Notes: a model not told the origin generated them from the letters alone. A stretch of 64,000 nt of DNA from Chitinophaga pinensis (GCA_943324745.2 CALPMT020000004.1:1-64000), one strand, 5' to 3'. Counted from the stretch's first letter, positions 42,462 through 51,910 are shown. Numbers and translations are program-made.

Positions 42462-43118
42462 ATGATTCGCTCAATCTTTCTGCTAATTTTTATTACTAGT
42501 TTAATTTCCTCATGTACATCTGATAAAAAAGTACGTGTTCTACCAATTGTTGGGAATTACGATGTAGAATACGATACCATCGATGGTGTAGAAGTAAGTG
42601 ATACCATTTATCCAAAAGTTCCAGCCTTTTCTTACATCAATCAAGACTCTATTAGAATCACTTCCAAATCCATGAAAGGTAAAGTTTGGATTGCAGACTT
42701 CTTCTTTACTTCTTGTCCTAGCATTTGCCCTAAAATGACGAGTCAAATGAAGCGTTTGTCAATCCTTACGAAAGACTTAGAAAAACACATTCAGTTTATC
42801 TCGTTTAGTATTAATCCTACCTACGATACACCAACACAATTAAGAGCATACCGTAAACATTATGGAATTAGCGCGAACAACTGGCATTTCTTTACAGGAG
42901 ATGAAGCCGCTACACACGAATTGGGAGTAAATTATTTTCAAGTTTTCGCAAATAAGGACATAGCAGAAGAAGGAGGATATGCTCATTCTCCAGCATTTGT
43001 TCTAGTCGACAAAGAAGGATATGTACGCGGTGTATATATCGGAACAGATACCAAACAAGTAGATCTTTTACACAAAGATGTACGCAAACTACTAGAATAT
43101 GAGTACAATACCAAGTGA
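42462..43118 (+). CDS. Sco family copper chaperone (lipoprotein)
   Basis: A 218-residue lipoprotein (lipobox LISSC at residue 18) of the Sco1/SenC/PrrC family. The copper site is complete: C85 and C89 in FTSCPSICPKM and the histidine in YAHSPAFVLVDKEG. It delivers copper to the CuA centre of cytochrome c oxidase or keeps its thiols reduced. It sits in the oxidase operon and overlaps the next gene by 20 bases. A second canonical Sco gene lies at 63301. Confidence 0.93.
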   Translation: MIRSIFLLIFITSLISSCTSDKKVRVLPIVGNYDVEYDTIDGVEVSDTIYPKVPAFSYINQDSIRITSKSMKGKVWIADFFFTSCPSICPKMTSQMKRLSILTKDLEKHIQFISFSINPTYDTPTQLRAYRKHYGISANNWHFFTGDEAATHELGVNYFQVFANKDIAEEGGYAHSPAFVLVDKEGYVRGVYIGTDTKQVDLLHKDVRKLLEYEYNTK

Positions 43119-43626
43119 ACAAAAAGTTAGGAATTTTAAAAGATTTACCATCATTGCTTCGATTGCAATACCAGTAGTAGTGGCAATTTTGTTTGGAGTA
43201 AAAATTCCTGGAGTTGATTTAAGTTTTCTTCCTCGTATTTACGCGACAATTAACGGTGTAACAGCAATATTGTTAGTTGGTGCATTAGTTGCTATTAAAC
43301 AAAAGAATATCGCCTTACATGAGCGTTTAATTAAAACATGCTTGGTATTGTCTTTATTATTTTTAGCAAGTTATGTAGCTTACCACATGACGAGCGATTC
43401 TACTAAATATGGTGGTGATTATAAAGCAATCTACTTTTTCATCTTGATTTCTCACATATTATTAAGTATCACTGTTGTTCCATTAGTGCTATTCACTTAC
43501 CTTTTTGCATGGCAGGGTAACTTTGAAAAACACAAAAAATGGACAAAAATCACTTGGCCATTGTGGTTTTATGTAGCAGTGACAGGTGTAGTTGTTTATT
43601 GGATGATTTCTCCTTTTTATAAGTAG
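43099..43626 (+). CDS. DUF420 membrane protein (CtaM-like oxidase assembly factor)
   Basis: A 175-residue protein with four to five membrane helices (FTIIASIAIPVVVAILFGV, YATINGVTAILLVGALVAI, CLVLSLLFLASYVAYHMT, FFILISHILLSITVVPLVLF) and conserved histidines between helices (ALHERLIKT, AYHMTSD, LISHILL), the DUF420/CtaM pattern. In Staphylococcus CtaM is needed for haem A oxidase assembly. Last gene of the oxidase operon, overlapping the Sco gene by 20 bases. Confidence 0.88.
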   Translation: MSTIPSEQKVRNFKRFTIIASIAIPVVVAILFGVKIPGVDLSFLPRIYATINGVTAILLVGALVAIKQKNIALHERLIKTCLVLSLLFLASYVAYHMTSDSTKYGGDYKAIYFFILISHILLSITVVPLVLFTYLFAWQGNFEKHKKWTKITWPLWFYVAVTGVVVYWMISPFYK

Positions 43627-43784
43627 GGGTGTGTAGCACAAATAGCTAGTATATTCTTAGTGCTAATATATGAAACTATCTATAAATTACTTCCAAAATA
43701 ATGTGCGATATTTGAAATTCAATTTTTCAATTTTCAAGCCTTTTTGTTTCAAGAAAGAAAAAAAATAACGTATTCTTTAACAAA

Positions 43785-44870
43785 TCAATTACCATACGTC
43801 ATTAAATACGATTTCAAGAATTCATTAATCTCGCCATCCATAATAGCTTCTACATTTCCTGATTCATAACCTGTACGTACGTCTTTAACTAACTTATAAG
43901 GATGCATTACGTAGTTACGGATTTGAGATCCCCACTCGATTTTCTTTTTATTTGCCTCAATCTCATTACGTTTTTCCATACGAGCACGTAATTCTAACTC
44001 ATACAATTGAGAACGTAATAATTGCATCGCTTTCTCTTTATTTGCTAACTGAGAGCGTGACTCGGAGTTTTCAATGATAATTCCCGATGGCGCGTGTCGT
44101 AAACGAACAGCCGTCTCTACTTTATTTACATTTTGTCCACCTGCACCACTCGCGCGCATGGTTTCAAAACTAATGTCTGCAGGATTAATATAAATTTCAA
44201 TCGTATCATCTACCAATGGATATACATATACAGATGCAAAGGAGGTATGGCGTTTTGCATTCGAGTCAAAAGGAGAAATTCGTACCAAACGATGAACACC
44301 ATTCTCGCCTTTCAAATAGCCAAAAGCAAAATCACCCTCAAATTCGATCGTTACGGTCTTAATCCCAGCAACATCTCCTTCTTGATAATTCAGTTCTTTT
44401 AATTTATAGCCATTCTTTTGACCCCACATCATATACATGCGCATCAACATAGATGCCCAATCACAACTCTCTGTTCCACCAGCACCAGATGTGATTTGAA
44501 GTACAGCACTCAACTGATCCTCCTCACCAGAAAGCATATTTTTCAATTCCAACTCTTCCACCTTGGTTTTCAAGTCTAAATGAGAAGCGTCTAATTCAGT
44601 TTCTGTGGCCTCACCTTCTTTAAAAAAGTCCAGTAAAACTTCTAGATCATCTGCAGCATTCGAAAGTTCTTCATACGTAGAAATCCAAAATTTAAGGGAG
44701 CGAATGTTTTTCATCGCTACCTCTGCTTTCTTTGGATTATCCCAAAAAGTAGGATCTTGAGATTTCAATTCAGCCTCTTGAAGTTCTACCTTTTTTTCAG
44801 GAATTTTAAGGTATATTGAAATCGCGTTTATACGTTGTTGTAATTCTTTAATTTGATCTTGGTTAACCAT
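43785..44870 (-). CDS. prfB: Peptide chain release factor 2 (no programmed frameshift)
   Basis: A 361-residue class I release factor that reads UGA and UAA. The GGQ loop is in [19 protein letters not shown] and the RF2-specific SPF tripeptide in [17 protein letters not shown]. In most bacteria an in-frame UGA near codon 25 forces a +1 frameshift that autoregulates RF2. Here the corresponding region ([14 protein letters not shown]) is read straight through: the CTT codon is followed by AAA instead of TGA. RF2 level is thus not controlled by that device. Single gene. Confidence 0.96.
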   Translation of the reverse strand: MVNQDQIKELQQRINAISIYLKIPEKKVELQEAELKSQDPTFWDNPKKAEVAMKNIRSLKFWISTYEELSNAADDLEVLLDFFKEGEATETELDASHLDLKTKVEELELKNMLSGEEDQLSAVLQITSGAGGTESCDWASMLMRMYMMWGQKNGYKLKELNYQEGDVAGIKTVTIEFEGDFAFGYLKGENGVHRLVRISPFDSNAKRHTSFASVYVYPLVDDTIEIYINPADISFETMRASGAGGQNVNKVETAVRLRHAPSGIIIENSESRSQLANKEKAMQLLRSQLYELELRARMEKRNEIEANKKKIEWGSQIRNYVMHPYKLVKDVRTGYESGNVEAIMDGEINEFLKSYLMTYGN

Positions 44871-44894
44871 CTGTTATTGGAAAGTCGTTGGATA

Positions 44895-46865
44895 TTAATT
44901 TGGATTTTTGCACGAATAATTTTCAAACTCTTCGTTCATTTCTTGTTGGTATTGTTTTGTTACATTGATTGGTACATACTCTTCCATCACATTTGTTTTA
45001 TCCAACCCAAAATCTTCTGCCGCTTTTAATCCTGTAGATTTGATGAAACGGTAGGCTTTCACACAAATGATTTGGAAAGTAGTCAATTTATTATCTGTTG
45101 CTACGCGTGAACTTAATACAATAAATTTAAAGTCAGGATTTTCCATATCATCTCGAACACAATCAAAAATACTTTTACCTGCAATCTCTCCTTTTTCCAC
45201 CATGTGATCATGGATTTTACGGATCATATACTCGATACGGTGTTCTTCTTTAAACCCTAATTGCAAAGACACGTGGTAACAATGTTTATCGATAATTTCA
45301 TTTACGGAGTAATCTACCCCCCATGGATCACCTTTAATTTCAAGATGTAAAAACCAAACGATATCCGCTCTACGAGGACGTTTTTTGAAAAGTGAAAAGT
45401 AAACCGTAGAATCCAGTTTATCAGGAGTTTCACTACGTGTAGGGTACACTAAATTCGTAGCTTCGTAAGGGATTTTATCATCTAAACGCACCTTTTCTAA
45501 CTTATTTACAACACGTGACATTGGAATGTATTCCGTAATATTTGCTCGTAATTGTCTTGCTTTGTAGAATAGATATAAAGCGGAAAAGAATAAAATAGCT
45601 AAGACCAAGGTAAACCAACCTCCTTCAGGGATTTTATGAATATTGGAGAATAAAAACACACCTTCAACCACAAAGAAAATTGCAAAAATTGCAGTGAAAA
45701 ACAATTTGGATTTTGGGTAACGTATGTATAACATCAAGATTAACAAAATGGAGGTCATAATCATGTTAATTGTAATTGCTAGCCCATAAGATGCTTCCAT
45801 TTCTGAAGAAGTTGGGAATTTCCAAAGCACTAATAAACAACCAACTAACAATACCCCATTAATGAATGGAATATAAATTTGTCCTTGGTGATTCGTTGGA
45901 TATTTCACTTTTAAATTCGTCCATAGTTTCAACTTAATCGCTTCATTCATTAATGTAAATATTCCTGTTATCAATGCTTGAGAAGCAATAATCGTTGCTG
46001 CAGTTGCTATCGTCACTGCAAAAATGATCATGTCTTTTGGAACCATTGCGTAGAAAATTGTTTGCTTTGGTAACAAGTGAAATCCTGGGGATAACGCCAA
46101 AGCAGCTTGACCAAAGTAGTGGATAACCAGTACAATACTCATCATTCCCCAACTAACTCGTATATTTCCTTTTCCACAGTGACCTAAATCGGAATACAAG
46201 GCTTCCGCTCCAGTAGTACATAAGAACACCGCTCCTAATACCCAAAATCCACCTGGTACATTGACAATCATATTGTATGCCCACCAAGGGTTTAATGCTT
46301 TCAATACTTCTGTATTCTGAGATAAATGAAGAAGTCCCAAATACAACAAGAATCCAAACCAAATTAACATAATGGGTCCAAATACCTTACCAATGATTAC
46401 CGTCCCAAATTGTTGAATCGCAAATAAAGCAAAGATAATTCCGATGATAATTTGCATAATCGGCAGGTCAGGATTAATATTTGCAAGCCCTTCAACTGCG
46501 GAAGATATTGAAATTGCAGGTGTGATGAAACCATCTGCCATCAAGGATGCACAACCAATTAAGGTCGGAACAATGATCCATTTCGCTTTTTTATCTTTCA
46601 ATAGCGCATATAGCGCGAAAATTCCTCCTTCTCCTTTGTTGTCGGCATTCAATGCAAAATACACATATTTTACACTGGCTAACAAAAAAAGCGTCCAGAT
46701 AACAGAAGATAAACCTCCTAGAACTAAAGCTTCGGATAAATTTTTACCCTGACTTGTAATCGCTTGAAAAACATACAATGGAGATGTACCTATGTCACCA
46801 AAAACGATACCGATTGTAATTAAAACACCAGCTGCGGTTAACTTGGTTTTATGCTCTGAACTCAT
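44895..46865 (-). CDS. kup: Kup-type potassium transporter
   Basis: A 656-residue inner-membrane K+/H+ symporter of the KUP/HAK family. It has GIVFGDIGTSPLYVFQAI at the N-terminus, NADNKGEGGIFALYALL after the second helix, and twelve predicted helices to about residue 440. The cytoplasmic C-terminal domain contains IVWFLHLEIKGDPWGVDYSV. It takes up potassium at low affinity, mainly under acidic or osmotic stress in E. coli. Single gene with its own -7 box. Confidence 0.94.
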   Translation of the reverse strand: MSSEHKTKLTAAGVLITIGIVFGDIGTSPLYVFQAITSQGKNLSEALVLGGLSSVIWTLFLLASVKYVYFALNADNKGEGGIFALYALLKDKKAKWIIVPTLIGCASLMADGFITPAISISSAVEGLANINPDLPIMQIIIGIIFALFAIQQFGTVIIGKVFGPIMLIWFGFLLYLGLLHLSQNTEVLKALNPWWAYNMIVNVPGGFWVLGAVFLCTTGAEALYSDLGHCGKGNIRVSWGMMSIVLVIHYFGQAALALSPGFHLLPKQTIFYAMVPKDMIIFAVTIATAATIIASQALITGIFTLMNEAIKLKLWTNLKVKYPTNHQGQIYIPFINGVLLVGCLLVLWKFPTSSEMEASYGLAITINMIMTSILLILMLYIRYPKSKLFFTAIFAIFFVVEGVFLFSNIHKIPEGGWFTLVLAILFFSALYLFYKARQLRANITEYIPMSRVVNKLEKVRLDDKIPYEATNLVYPTRSETPDKLDSTVYFSLFKKRPRRADIVWFLHLEIKGDPWGVDYSVNEIIDKHCYHVSLQLGFKEEHRIEYMIRKIHDHMVEKGEIAGKSIFDCVRDDMENPDFKFIVLSSRVATDNKLTTFQIICVKAYRFIKSTGLKAAEDFGLDKTNVMEEYVPINVTKQYQQEMNEEFENYSCKNPN

Positions 46866-46890
46866 TTCAATAAAAATAATAATTGGACTT

Positions 46891-46898
46891 CAAATGTA
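46891..46898 (-). promoter_or_regulatory. -7 promoter box of kup
   Basis: The minus strand reads TACATTTG (TAnnTTTG), 25 bases before the ATG at 46865. Confidence 0.6.
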
Positions 46899-47002
46899 TC
46901 TAAATCTTTAGAGTTAGTATTAGATTTACAGAAATATTTTACGAATAATTTAAAATAAGGTTAACATTCTTATAAAGAACAGCTTAAACTTTATATTTGA
47001 AA

Positions 47003-47518
47003 TTATTCTCCTAAAAATAGTGCTTTAATTTCAGTAGCATCGCTTGGCTTCATTTTACCAGCTAAAATCAAACTTAATTGTCTACGTAACAGTGCGCCTT
47101 CATAACGTTTAATTTCTTCTTCTGTTTCAGGAAGTAATTCTGGCACGTGTATAGGTCCTCCTAACTGATCTACTGCCACAAAAGTATAAATAGCTTCATT
47201 ACATTTTCTACGTTCGCCTGAAACAGGATTTTCTAAATAAACATCCACAAACACTTCCATCGAAGAACTAAAAGCACGAGAAACCTTTGCTTCCAAGGTC
47301 ACTATAGAAGACTGTAAAATAGGCTCTTGAAAGGAAACATTGTTGACTGATGCTGTTACAACTACTCGACGACTGTGTCTTTGTGCCGAAACACTCGCAA
47401 TCATATCCATCCATGCTAATAATTGACCTCCAAATAAATTTCCTAAAGTATTTGTGTCATTTGGAAGCACTATATGAGTTGTGACTGCTTTTGTTTGTTC
47501 TGCTGTTTTTGATTTCAT
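47003..47518 (-). CDS. Acyl-CoA thioesterase, hotdog fold (YciA/BACH-like)
   Basis: A 171-residue single-hotdog thioesterase. The family motif HIVLPNDTNTLGNLFGGQLLAWMD contains the catalytic Asn/Asp region and the start of the hot-dog helix; VSFQEPILQSSIVTLEAKV and CNEAIYTFVAVDQLG follow. It hydrolyses acyl-CoA to free acid and CoA. A helical C-terminus (EEIKRYEGALLRRQLSLIL) extends past the domain, as in homologues. Single gene. Confidence 0.9.
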   Translation of the reverse strand: MKSKTAEQTKAVTTHIVLPNDTNTLGNLFGGQLLAWMDMIASVSAQRHSRRVVVTASVNNVSFQEPILQSSIVTLEAKVSRAFSSSMEVFVDVYLENPVSGERRKCNEAIYTFVAVDQLGGPIHVPELLPETEEEIKRYEGALLRRQLSLILAGKMKPSDATEIKALFLGE

Positions 47519-47688
47519 AGCTTGATATAGTTTATAATGTAGGTAAATAGGGTGTTCAAATCATTTAAATCGATCTTTTATGTTACTACTACCTCATCAC
47601 ACAAAAGAAGAATCGAACGTATCGATGCTACAATAGGAAATCGTATTTTATCGCAATGCTTATAAAGGTAAAACTACTGACTTTCATT

Positions 47689-48039
47689 TTACGTTAATAA
47701 TTGAATTACATTATCTATCGGACGCCCAATCACTGCTTTATTTCCTTTGATAACAATTGGACGTTCAATTAATACCGGATGTTGAACCAAAATTTGGCGC
47801 CATTCATCCTCACTGAATTTTTTGTCTTTGAAATTAGATTTATATACTTCTTCGCCTTTACGAATCAATGCATCCGCTGGAATGTTTAATTTTTCTAAGA
47901 CGTGATTGACATCCTCTAATGTTGGAGGTGTTTTTAGGTATTCAAAAACAGTTGGGTTTTCAATTTTATCTTGAAGATAACATAATGAATCGCGACTCTT
48001 GGAGCAACGACTATTATGCCAAATTGTAATTTCTTCCAT
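47689..48039 (-). CDS. ArsC/Spx-family arsenate reductase-like protein
   Basis: A 116-residue thioredoxin-fold protein of the glutaredoxin-coupled ArsC family. The catalytic cysteine is in WHNSRCSKSRDSL, and the conserved arginines appear in VLIERPIVIKGNKAVIGRP. Homologues reduce arsenate with glutathione/glutaredoxin; some are of unknown substrate (YfgD type). No other ars genes are nearby, so an arsenic role is not certain. Single gene. Confidence 0.85.
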   Translation of the reverse strand: MEEITIWHNSRCSKSRDSLCYLQDKIENPTVFEYLKTPPTLEDVNHVLEKLNIPADALIRKGEEVYKSNFKDKKFSEDEWRQILVQHPVLIERPIVIKGNKAVIGRPIDNVIQLLT

Positions 48040-48146
48040 TTATCTAAAAATTTTTAATACAGAGTCACAAAGATTATCACAAAGTTCACAAATAATATAG
48101 GTGCAAAGGCCCTTTTTTGTAGGCTTTTCTGATACTTTGTAATTAG

Positions 48147-48557
48147 TTAATATATCACAACCCCTTTTACCCCTAATTGCGGAATGTCTTTCATGTTTTT
48201 TTCGATGATCGTTTCTGGTAAAAACAAAAATTTCTTATCATACATGACGTCATTCACCCAAAAACTTACCCAGTATTCATTTGTCAAACCAAAAACATCT
48301 TCCATCACAGGTTCAATTTTTGCCGCTTCATTAGGTAACATCAATTCAATACAGTGTCTTAATGTAGAAGTATTTATTTTCTCACCGGTAACCACATTTT
48401 CACCATACCCACAACTTGTGATAATGATGCCTTCCATAATATCATCGCGTAAATTCAATAAATAGGCGTAGTAATTCGTATTATTCTCTTCATCAAGCTG
48501 TTTTACAATTGCTACAGCAACTCCTTCCACTTTAGGTCCTAATAATTCTTCTCTCAT
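48147..48557 (-). CDS. Conserved protein of unknown function
   Basis: A 136-residue cytoplasmic protein with no recognised family. It is predicted alpha/beta, with strands VAVAIVKQLD, YYAYLLNLR, GIIITSCGYG and EYWVSFWVNDVMYDKKFLF, and ends in LGVKGVVIY. It begins five bases after the stop of the serine hydrolase gene and is the last gene of a three-gene run with rhuM. No signal peptide. Confidence 0.6.
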   Translation of the reverse strand: MREELLGPKVEGVAVAIVKQLDEENNTNYYAYLLNLRDDIMEGIIITSCGYGENVVTGEKINTSTLRHCIELMLPNEAAKIEPVMEDVFGLTNEYWVSFWVNDVMYDKKFLFLPETIIEKNMKDIPQLGVKGVVIY

Positions 48558-48562
48558 TGCTA

Positions 48563-49816
48563 TTATTTTATCATTCGATCACCAATTTTAAGGTAGGTGA
48601 ACAAATCATCTGGATGTCCAAATTTAAATTTATATTTTTCAATATAGGCTTTGTCGTGCTCTTTTTCTTTCGGCAAATACATATTTTTTCCACGTTTAGA
48701 GCCAGTTCGAACAATAACTAAATTTTTGGATGGAATAGAAATAATAAATTGTCCAAGAATTCCACGGCAATAATATACTGGATGTGCCGCATTCCCTAAA
48801 TACGTCCATATATGTAACCCGTAACGATAGTTTGGCACTTTATCCTCCGTTGTCATGGTTGGATTGGAAACAAATTCTTGCATATATGCTTCTGGAACAA
48901 GTTGTTTACCGTTCCATTTTCCTTTTTGATTAATTAATTTGCCTAATCGCGCAAAATCTCGAGAGGTACTGTACAAACAACAAAAAGACTTCTCATCGCC
49001 ATTTTCTTTGTCTAAACTCCAATATGCATCGTGCTCTGTACCAATTTGTTTCCACAATTTCTCTTCTGCATAGGCCGATAATTGTTTTCCTGTCGCTTTT
49101 TCCAGTATAAAACCTAATAATTCGGTATTCCCACTTTGGTATTCAAAACGCACCCCTGGTTTTTCAATAGCTTCTTGTCCTGTAACATGGGTATATAAAT
49201 CGGTACCATAATAAGATTCCGCATTATCCGATAATGGATTTTTTCCACTTTCTTCCCAATCCAAACCAGCTGACATCATTAATAAATGGCGAATCGTAAT
49301 CGCTTTTTTCTTGCCATTTGCAAACGCTGGGAGATAGTTTCCAACGGATTCATCTAAACTTTTAATTTTTCCGTCTCCAAGTGCACAACCAACCAATAAA
49401 CCAACAAATGATTTAGCGGCTGAAAAACTATTCGTAACCGTTTGCGGGCTATGTTTCCCCCAATATTTTTCAAAAACAAGTGTATCTCCATGGAAAACTA
49501 AAAAGGACGAAATATCCAATTTCTCCAAAGTTTCAATCTCACTTGGGGTTAATTGCGGTTTAAATTTGTTCGAATTATGTTTCCATGCCAAACTTTTGGA
49601 AGATTTATGTAATGTAGCATTGTAAAATACCTCTTTATCAAAAATTCCTGGAGCTGTTCTTCCTTGAAGATAGGTGTTATATACCCCTTTATATAAATAC
49701 GTTCTTCCAGAAATAAGGATGAACAGATTTGCTAAGACCAACAAAACTAGGATCGTTAAGGAAAGGTATTTTACGGTCTTCCGTAAAAAAATTATCCAAG
49801 TAGAGAAGCGATTCAT
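48563..49816 (-). CDS. Serine hydrolase of the beta-lactamase/6-aminohexanoate-dimer hydrolase family
   Basis: A 417-residue membrane-anchored enzyme (N-terminal helix at about 16-36) facing the periplasm. The SxxK motif is S132-A-A-K135 in NSFSAAKSFVG, the tyrosine motif is in FEYQSGNTELLG, and a KTG-like RTGSKRG lies near the C-terminus. The YQSGN form is typical of the NylB/EstB-like group of class C beta-lactamase relatives, which hydrolyse esters or amides rather than penicillins. It lies six bases after rhuM and five before the next gene. The natural substrate is unknown. Confidence 0.85.
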   Translation of the reverse strand: MNRFSTWIIFLRKTVKYLSLTILVLLVLANLFILISGRTYLYKGVYNTYLQGRTAPGIFDKEVFYNATLHKSSKSLAWKHNSNKFKPQLTPSEIETLEKLDISSFLVFHGDTLVFEKYWGKHSPQTVTNSFSAAKSFVGLLVGCALGDGKIKSLDESVGNYLPAFANGKKKAITIRHLLMMSAGLDWEESGKNPLSDNAESYYGTDLYTHVTGQEAIEKPGVRFEYQSGNTELLGFILEKATGKQLSAYAEEKLWKQIGTEHDAYWSLDKENGDEKSFCCLYSTSRDFARLGKLINQKGKWNGKQLVPEAYMQEFVSNPTMTTEDKVPNYRYGLHIWTYLGNAAHPVYYCRGILGQFIISIPSKNLVIVRTGSKRGKNMYLPKEKEHDKAYIEKYKFKFGHPDDLFTYLKIGDRMIK

Positions 49817-49822
49817 AGTTAT

Positions 49823-50668
49823 TTAGTTAATAATTTCATTTAATATGGAAGATACTGAATTTTTATCCATTTTAGAAAATGCAAACCACTTTTTTCCTAA
49901 ATCTTTCAGCGAAGCACCTAAATGGAATATTTCCGTCCTGTCAATTATCAAGAAACGATCATGACTTTTATGAAATTCTTTTACCTCAAAATTACCATAT
50001 TGCTCGTTCGCTTTTTTAAGATCTAGACCAAGTTGTTGTGTCACTTTTTTGGTAAATAGAGTCACTTTTACTCCTTTTTGTTTTTTGCTTAGTTGTGTTA
50101 ATGTATTTTCATCCATATAATTATCGATTAATACGATTGAAAATTTTGCAGAACGAATTAATCTTGACGTGAGTTCATATGCATCAAATACTTGTCCGTC
50201 AAAAAACACTCCTTGATTAGGAATTAAATGACTACTAATTTGAATATCTATTTCACTTACTTTGTTACTAAGTATTTCCAACTTATTTTCAAGCAGATTC
50301 ATCCTAGAATTAACAGCATATCCCTTTAACAAATATTCCTTTAATATTCTATTCGCCCAAATACGAAATTGCGTTCCTTCTTTAGATTTTACACGATATC
50401 CTACAGATATTATAACATCCAAATTATAATATTTAACACTATATGTTTTACCATCTTTTGCAGTTGTCAAGGAATCCTTGACAACTGAATTTGAATCTAA
50501 CTCGTTTTCCTTAAAACAATTATTAATGTGTAAACTTATATTTTGTTTTGTCTGACTAAAAAGAGTTGCCATTTGTTGTTGGGATAACCAAACAGTATCT
50601 TCTTCAAATTTTACCTCAATATGCTCTGTAATTTCATTTGGACGATATAAAATAATCTCATTTTTCAT
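49823..50668 (-). CDS. RhuM family DNA-binding-like protein with a PLD-like C-terminal part
   Basis: A 281-residue protein. Residues 1-115 match the RhuM virulence-protein family (VWLSQQQMATLFSQTKQNIS, NSVVKDSLTTAKDGKTYSVK, YYNLDVIISVGYRVKS and TQFRIWANRILKEYLLKGYA), a likely DNA-binding module often found in mobile or defence islands. The C-terminal 130 residues carry SHDRFLIIDRTEIFHLGASL, similar to half of a phospholipase-D-like nuclease site. It is the first gene in a run with a serine hydrolase and an unknown protein. A perfect palindrome lies within it at 50461-50487. Confidence 0.8.
   Translation of the reverse strand: MKNEIILYRPNEITEHIEVKFEEDTVWLSQQQMATLFSQTKQNISLHINNCFKENELDSNSVVKDSLTTAKDGKTYSVKYYNLDVIISVGYRVKSKEGTQFRIWANRILKEYLLKGYAVNSRMNLLENKLEILSNKVSEIDIQISSHLIPNQGVFFDGQVFDAYELTSRLIRSAKFSIVLIDNYMDENTLTQLSKKQKGVKVTLFTKKVTQQLGLDLKKANEQYGNFEVKEFHKSHDRFLIIDRTEIFHLGASLKDLGKKWFAFSKMDKNSVSSILNEIIN
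50461..50487. repeat. Perfect palindrome with 13-bp arms inside rhuM
   Basis: CAGTTGTCAAGGA, one base, TCCTTGACAACTG. It falls in the codons for VVKDSLTTA of the RhuM domain. It would form a strong hairpin in DNA or mRNA. Confidence 0.85.
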
Positions 50669-50712
50669 GTAAAAATCACTTTGTAGGTTATATTTGAATG
50701 GAATTGTGTGTT

Positions 50713-51405
50713 TTAGATATATTGAAAACCAAATAATGAAGCTAATTTTTCTTTTAGAATGGAAGAAACCTCTTCAAAGTCGACAGGCCTTCCTAATTCC
50801 TTTTGTAAGGAAGTTACAGATTTATCTTCAATTCCACAAGGGATAATATGATTAAAATAGGTCAAATCGGTATTGATATTAAACCCAATACCGTGCATAG
50901 TCACCCAACGCGAACATTTTACACCAAAAGCACATATTTTACGTTCACGAGGCGTATTTGGTTCAATCCAAACACCAGTCAAACCATCCATTCGTTCGCC
51001 TATCACCCCATATTCAGCAATTGTCTGAATTACAGCTTCTTCTAAATAACGTAAATACTTATGAATGTCTGAAAAAAAATAATCTAAATCTAAAATTGGG
51101 TATACTACCAATTGACCTGGTCCGTGGTAGGTAATATCTCCCCCACGATTAATTTTATAGTAGGTTGCATTATATAATGCCAAGGTTTTTTCATTCAATA
51201 AAAAATGGTTTTCATTGCCACTTTTACCCAAGGTATATACATGCGGGTGTTCACAAAACAAGATGCGATTTTTAGTTGGTTCCTCCGTTTCTCCATTACG
51301 ACGCGCTATTTTCAGTGCAATCGTTTCTGCAAATAAGGATTCTTGCAAATCCCAAGCCTCTTTGTAGTCAATCAGTCCTAAATTGGTGTATTGTACGTCT
51401 GTCAT
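50713..51405 (-). CDS. lipB: Octanoyltransferase (lipoate biosynthesis)
   Basis: A 230-residue LipB that moves octanoyl from ACP to the lipoyl domains of dehydrogenases. It has RGGDITYHGPGQLVVYPIL, the lysine segment KICAFGVKCSRWVTMHGIG and the catalytic cysteine in HIIPCGIEDKSVTSL. All expected residues are present and length is normal. A -7 box lies upstream; lipA is not in the window. Confidence 0.95.
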   Translation of the reverse strand: MTDVQYTNLGLIDYKEAWDLQESLFAETIALKIARRNGETEEPTKNRILFCEHPHVYTLGKSGNENHFLLNEKTLALYNATYYKINRGGDITYHGPGQLVVYPILDLDYFFSDIHKYLRYLEEAVIQTIAEYGVIGERMDGLTGVWIEPNTPRERKICAFGVKCSRWVTMHGIGFNINTDLTYFNHIIPCGIEDKSVTSLQKELGRPVDFEEVSSILKEKLASLFGFQYI

Positions 51406-51421
51406 TTTATTCTATAGATAT

Positions 51422-51429
51422 CAAATGTA
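51422..51429 (-). promoter_or_regulatory. -7 promoter box of lipB
   Basis: The minus strand reads TACATTTG (TAnnTTTG), 16 bases before the ATG at 51405. Confidence 0.6.
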
Positions 51430-51477
51430 CATAAATTAGCTAAAAAAAGGGATTCAATATAGTTCAATTTGATTACA

Positions 51478-51509
51478 TTTGTGTCGGATAATTTTTCGTC
51501 CTACATTTG
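51478..51509 (+). promoter_or_regulatory. Promoter (-33 TTTG and -7 TACATTTG)
   Basis: TTTG at 51478-51481 and TACATTTG at 51502-51509 are separated by 20 bases, the ideal Bacteroidota arrangement. The ATG at 51532 follows after 22 bases. The -33 element is itself the end of another TACATTTG (51474-51481). Confidence 0.75.
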
Positions 51510-51531
51510 AACATATAAAAAAAAACAGTTT

Positions 51532-51891
51532 ATGAAAATTGCTGCTGCAAATAAAAAATTAGATGCAATCATCGAAAAAGTAGAGAAAGAAGGGATTAAA
51601 GCTGCTGGACTTATTGAAGATTTGAAAGAATTACGTGAATTTGCTTTAAAAGAAGCAGATCCATTAGTAACGAAAGTAATTCGTTTGTCTTATGAATTTC
51701 TTACTGAAAAAGAAGCGTTTGATGTTCAAGCACAATATGATGAAGACGAGGATGGTAGCGAATACCCAATAGAAATTGAAGACCAAGACAACTTTTTATA
51801 TTTATTGAATTTGTTGAAAAACGCAGATCATAAAATTAACAGAGAAGAAATTAAAGATTATAGAACGGCTTTGAAAGAAGAGTTATATTAA
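51532..51891 (+). CDS. Small acidic helical protein of unknown function
   Basis: A 119-residue cytoplasmic protein, mostly helical and acidic, with charged repeats (IIEKVEKEGIKAAGLIEDLK, FALKEADPLVTKVIRLSYEF) and an acidic centre (AQYDEDEDGSEYPIEIEDQD). The last part, LLNLLKNADHKINREEIKDY, is again helical. I recognise no family; similar proteins are scattered in Flavobacteriia. It is a single-gene unit with the best promoter in the window and a terminator, so it is probably well expressed. Confidence 0.7.
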   Translation: MKIAAANKKLDAIIEKVEKEGIKAAGLIEDLKELREFALKEADPLVTKVIRLSYEFLTEKEAFDVQAQYDEDEDGSEYPIEIEDQDNFLYLLNLLKNADHKINREEIKDYRTALKEELY

Positions 51892-51910
51892 TTGCAACTT
51901 TAATGAAGAA

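Noticed and set aside
43627-43784. TAGCAC...GTGCTA dyad between the DUF420 and prfB genes
   Set aside because: Six-base arms with a 20-base loop and no T run; not convincing as a terminator.
47689-48039. Arsenic resistance locus
   Set aside because: Only an ArsC-like gene is present; no arsR, arsB or acr3 nearby.
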